Positions 42,360 to 43,200 of a DNA stretch of 43,200 nucleotides are shown here, piece after piece. The position numbers and the translations under genes are program-made. Each line of letters starts with the position of its first letter. Within the stretch, counting starts at the first letter, position 1. The notes under the pieces are model-generated. The model saw only the letters and a list, made by a program, of their open reading frames with translations. It did not search any database and was not told where the DNA came from. Origin of the DNA: Anaerocolumna xylanovorans DSM 12503 (GTDB lineage: Bacteria > Bacillota > Clostridia > Lachnospirales > Lachnospiraceae); assembly GCF_900143645.1 (NCBI RefSeq), contig NZ_FRFD01000020.1:1-43200 (forward strand), given 5' to 3'.

Positions 42360-42438
42360 TAGTGTGAATTATAGGAAAGCATAATTCATTTTCTATTCGG
42401 GCAGTACCGCAAGCAGACTTGCGGTACGCATGGGATGT
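42360..42438 (+). repeat. Palindromic repeat, copy R6
   Basis: TAGTGTGAATTATAGGAAAG opens a P hairpin that closes with ATAATTCA. The linker TCTATTCGGGCAGT and a perfect Q hairpin follow (TACCGCAAG/CTTGCGGTA), then CGCATGGGATGT. The remaining part of the gap from 42305 to 42500 holds only a small AT-rich hairpin (AATATTC/GAATATT near 42310-42330) that may be a weak terminator of the fumarase genes. Confidence 0.85.
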
Positions 42439-42504
42439 AAAAGTCTATAAAGAAGATGTAAAAGCTAAATATGCAAAATTGTTTGAAAATTGTTTAAAAA
42501 AAGA

Positions 42505-42533
42505 TTGACAAAAGACAACCCGTTTGCTATACT
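42505..42533 (+). promoter_or_regulatory. Promoter P1 upstream of tRNA-Ser and the rRNA operon
   Basis: TTGACA (42505-42510), a 17-base spacer and TATACT (42528-42533). The leader before the tRNA can form TGCACC/GGGTGCA and GTTGAT/ATCAAC hairpins. Confidence 0.88.
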
Positions 42534-42613
42534 AACTAATGCACCTGACGAGGTAATTTGTGGGTGCACAGTTGATAAAAATCAACCGAATAAAACCCGT
42601 TGGTTCAGTATCT

Positions 42614-42701
42614 GGAGAAATACTCAAGAGGCTGAAGAGGCGCCCCTGCTAAGGGTGTAGGTCGTTTGCGCGGCGCGAGGGTTCAAATCCCTCTTTCTCC
42701 G
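42614..42701 (+). tRNA. tRNA-Ser (anticodon GCT)
   Basis: An 88-base class II tRNA with acceptor GGAGAAA/TTTCTCC, anticodon loop CTGCTAA giving GCT, a long variable arm (about 17 bases, GTCGTTTGCGCGGC region) and a T arm GAGGGTTCAAATCCCTC. The discriminator is G, as usual for serine tRNAs. No CCA is encoded. Confidence 0.95.
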
Positions 42702-42756
42702 TTTTATTTTAAATGAATTTGTTGGAAAACAAAATGAAATTAATTTAAAATAAATG

Positions 42757-42785
42757 TTGACAAAGAAGAAACAACGTGGTAGAAT
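42757..42785 (+). promoter_or_regulatory. Promoter P2 of the rRNA operon
   Basis: TTGACA (42757-42762), a 17-base spacer and TAGAAT (42780-42785), about 300 bases before the 16S 5' end. Confidence 0.88.
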
Positions 42786-43082
42786 ATCTCTTGCTGACGC
42801 GTTAACAAATGAGAAAATTAATGCAGGAAGCAAAAAAGAACCTTGATAACTGAACAGTGAAACAACCCTGAAATTTTCTTTAAAATTTCATTCAAAATGG
42901 AAAGCTTCGGCTTTGGATTTTGAAAAAGAACAGTATCAGAAATGATACGACCTAAAAAAACAGTAAAGTAGTGTGTGATTTGCATCACAGACTAACGGAA
43001 ATTAACGATTGTTTAAAGCTTGGTTTATGCTATAAACCAAAGCTTCTAAATAGCCAATGTTAATTCTGAAATGATTAAACTT
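42786..43082 (+). other. rRNA leader with a processing-type stem
   Basis: No gene is seen in this leader. Near its end, AATTAACGATTG (43000-43011) pairs with CAATGTTAATT (43055-43065, one bulge), enclosing a second stem AAGCTTGGTTTAT/ATAAACCAAAGCTT (43016-43045). The location just before the 16S is that of leader structures that take part in RNase III-type processing. Confidence 0.6.

Positions 43083-43200
<118 letters not shown>

Overview
The window is a chromosomal replication-origin region from a low-GC, Gram-positive anaerobe. The combination of DUF3881 and DUF4446 proteins, a V/A-type ATPase operon, a fused AdhE with Rex-type operators, a two-subunit class I fumarase and the ParB/Soj, MnmE-MnmG-RsmG and Jag-YidC-YidD-RnpA-RpmH order points to Clostridia, most likely Lachnospiraceae. 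The family assignment is inference; no species is claimed.

Layout. (1) 1-2401, minus strand: a DUF6273 protein cut by the window edge, tRNA-Lys(CTT), thioredoxin, a 48-residue unknown protein and TrmB. (2) 2823-11462, plus strand: a nine-gene V-type ATPase operon in the order G/H-C-I-K-F-E-A-B-D, with a strong hairpin after K. (3) 11792-13252: a secreted, membrane-anchored D-Ala-D-Ala carboxypeptidase. (4) 13304-15858, minus: tRNA-Arg(CCT), a DUF3881 protein and an HD-GYP protein, with a tandem palindromic repeat between the two proteins. (5) 16279-18894, plus: adhE behind a consensus promoter and two Rex-like operators. (6) 18961-31261, minus: DUF4446, parB, parA, a DegU/DegS-type two-component pair, a GNAT protein, rsmG, mnmG, mnmE, jag, yidC, yidD, rnpA and rpmH. 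(7) 31262-33396: oriC in two parts flanking dnaA, with DnaA boxes on both sides and an apparent basal unwinding element (box, C-tract, DnaA-trios, AT-rich DUE) between dnaA and dnaN. (8) 33397-42304, plus: dnaN, yaaA, recF, gyrB, gyrA and the fumarase alpha and beta genes. (9) 42500-43200: two consensus promoters, tRNA-Ser(GCT) between them, and the 5' end of a 16S rRNA.

The genes from 18961 to 42304 diverge from oriC and run with the replication fork. The V-ATPase operon, the carboxypeptidase and adhE run against it. Two perfect 16-bp parS palindromes accompany parAB.

The least expected feature is a family of intergenic palindromic repeats built from two alternating hairpins. I call them P (GTGTGAAA / TTTCACAC arms) and Q (GCAAG / CTTGC arms). 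Copies lie near 14.5, 24.0, 24.9 (weak), 34.8, 40.7, 41.6 (degenerate) and 42.4 kb, and a lone P-like hairpin lies inside the ATPase operon. All two-hairpin copies have the same orientation relative to the neighbouring genes and to the fork leaving oriC. One copy runs directly into recF and supplies its Shine-Dalgarno sequence. I do not recognise this family.
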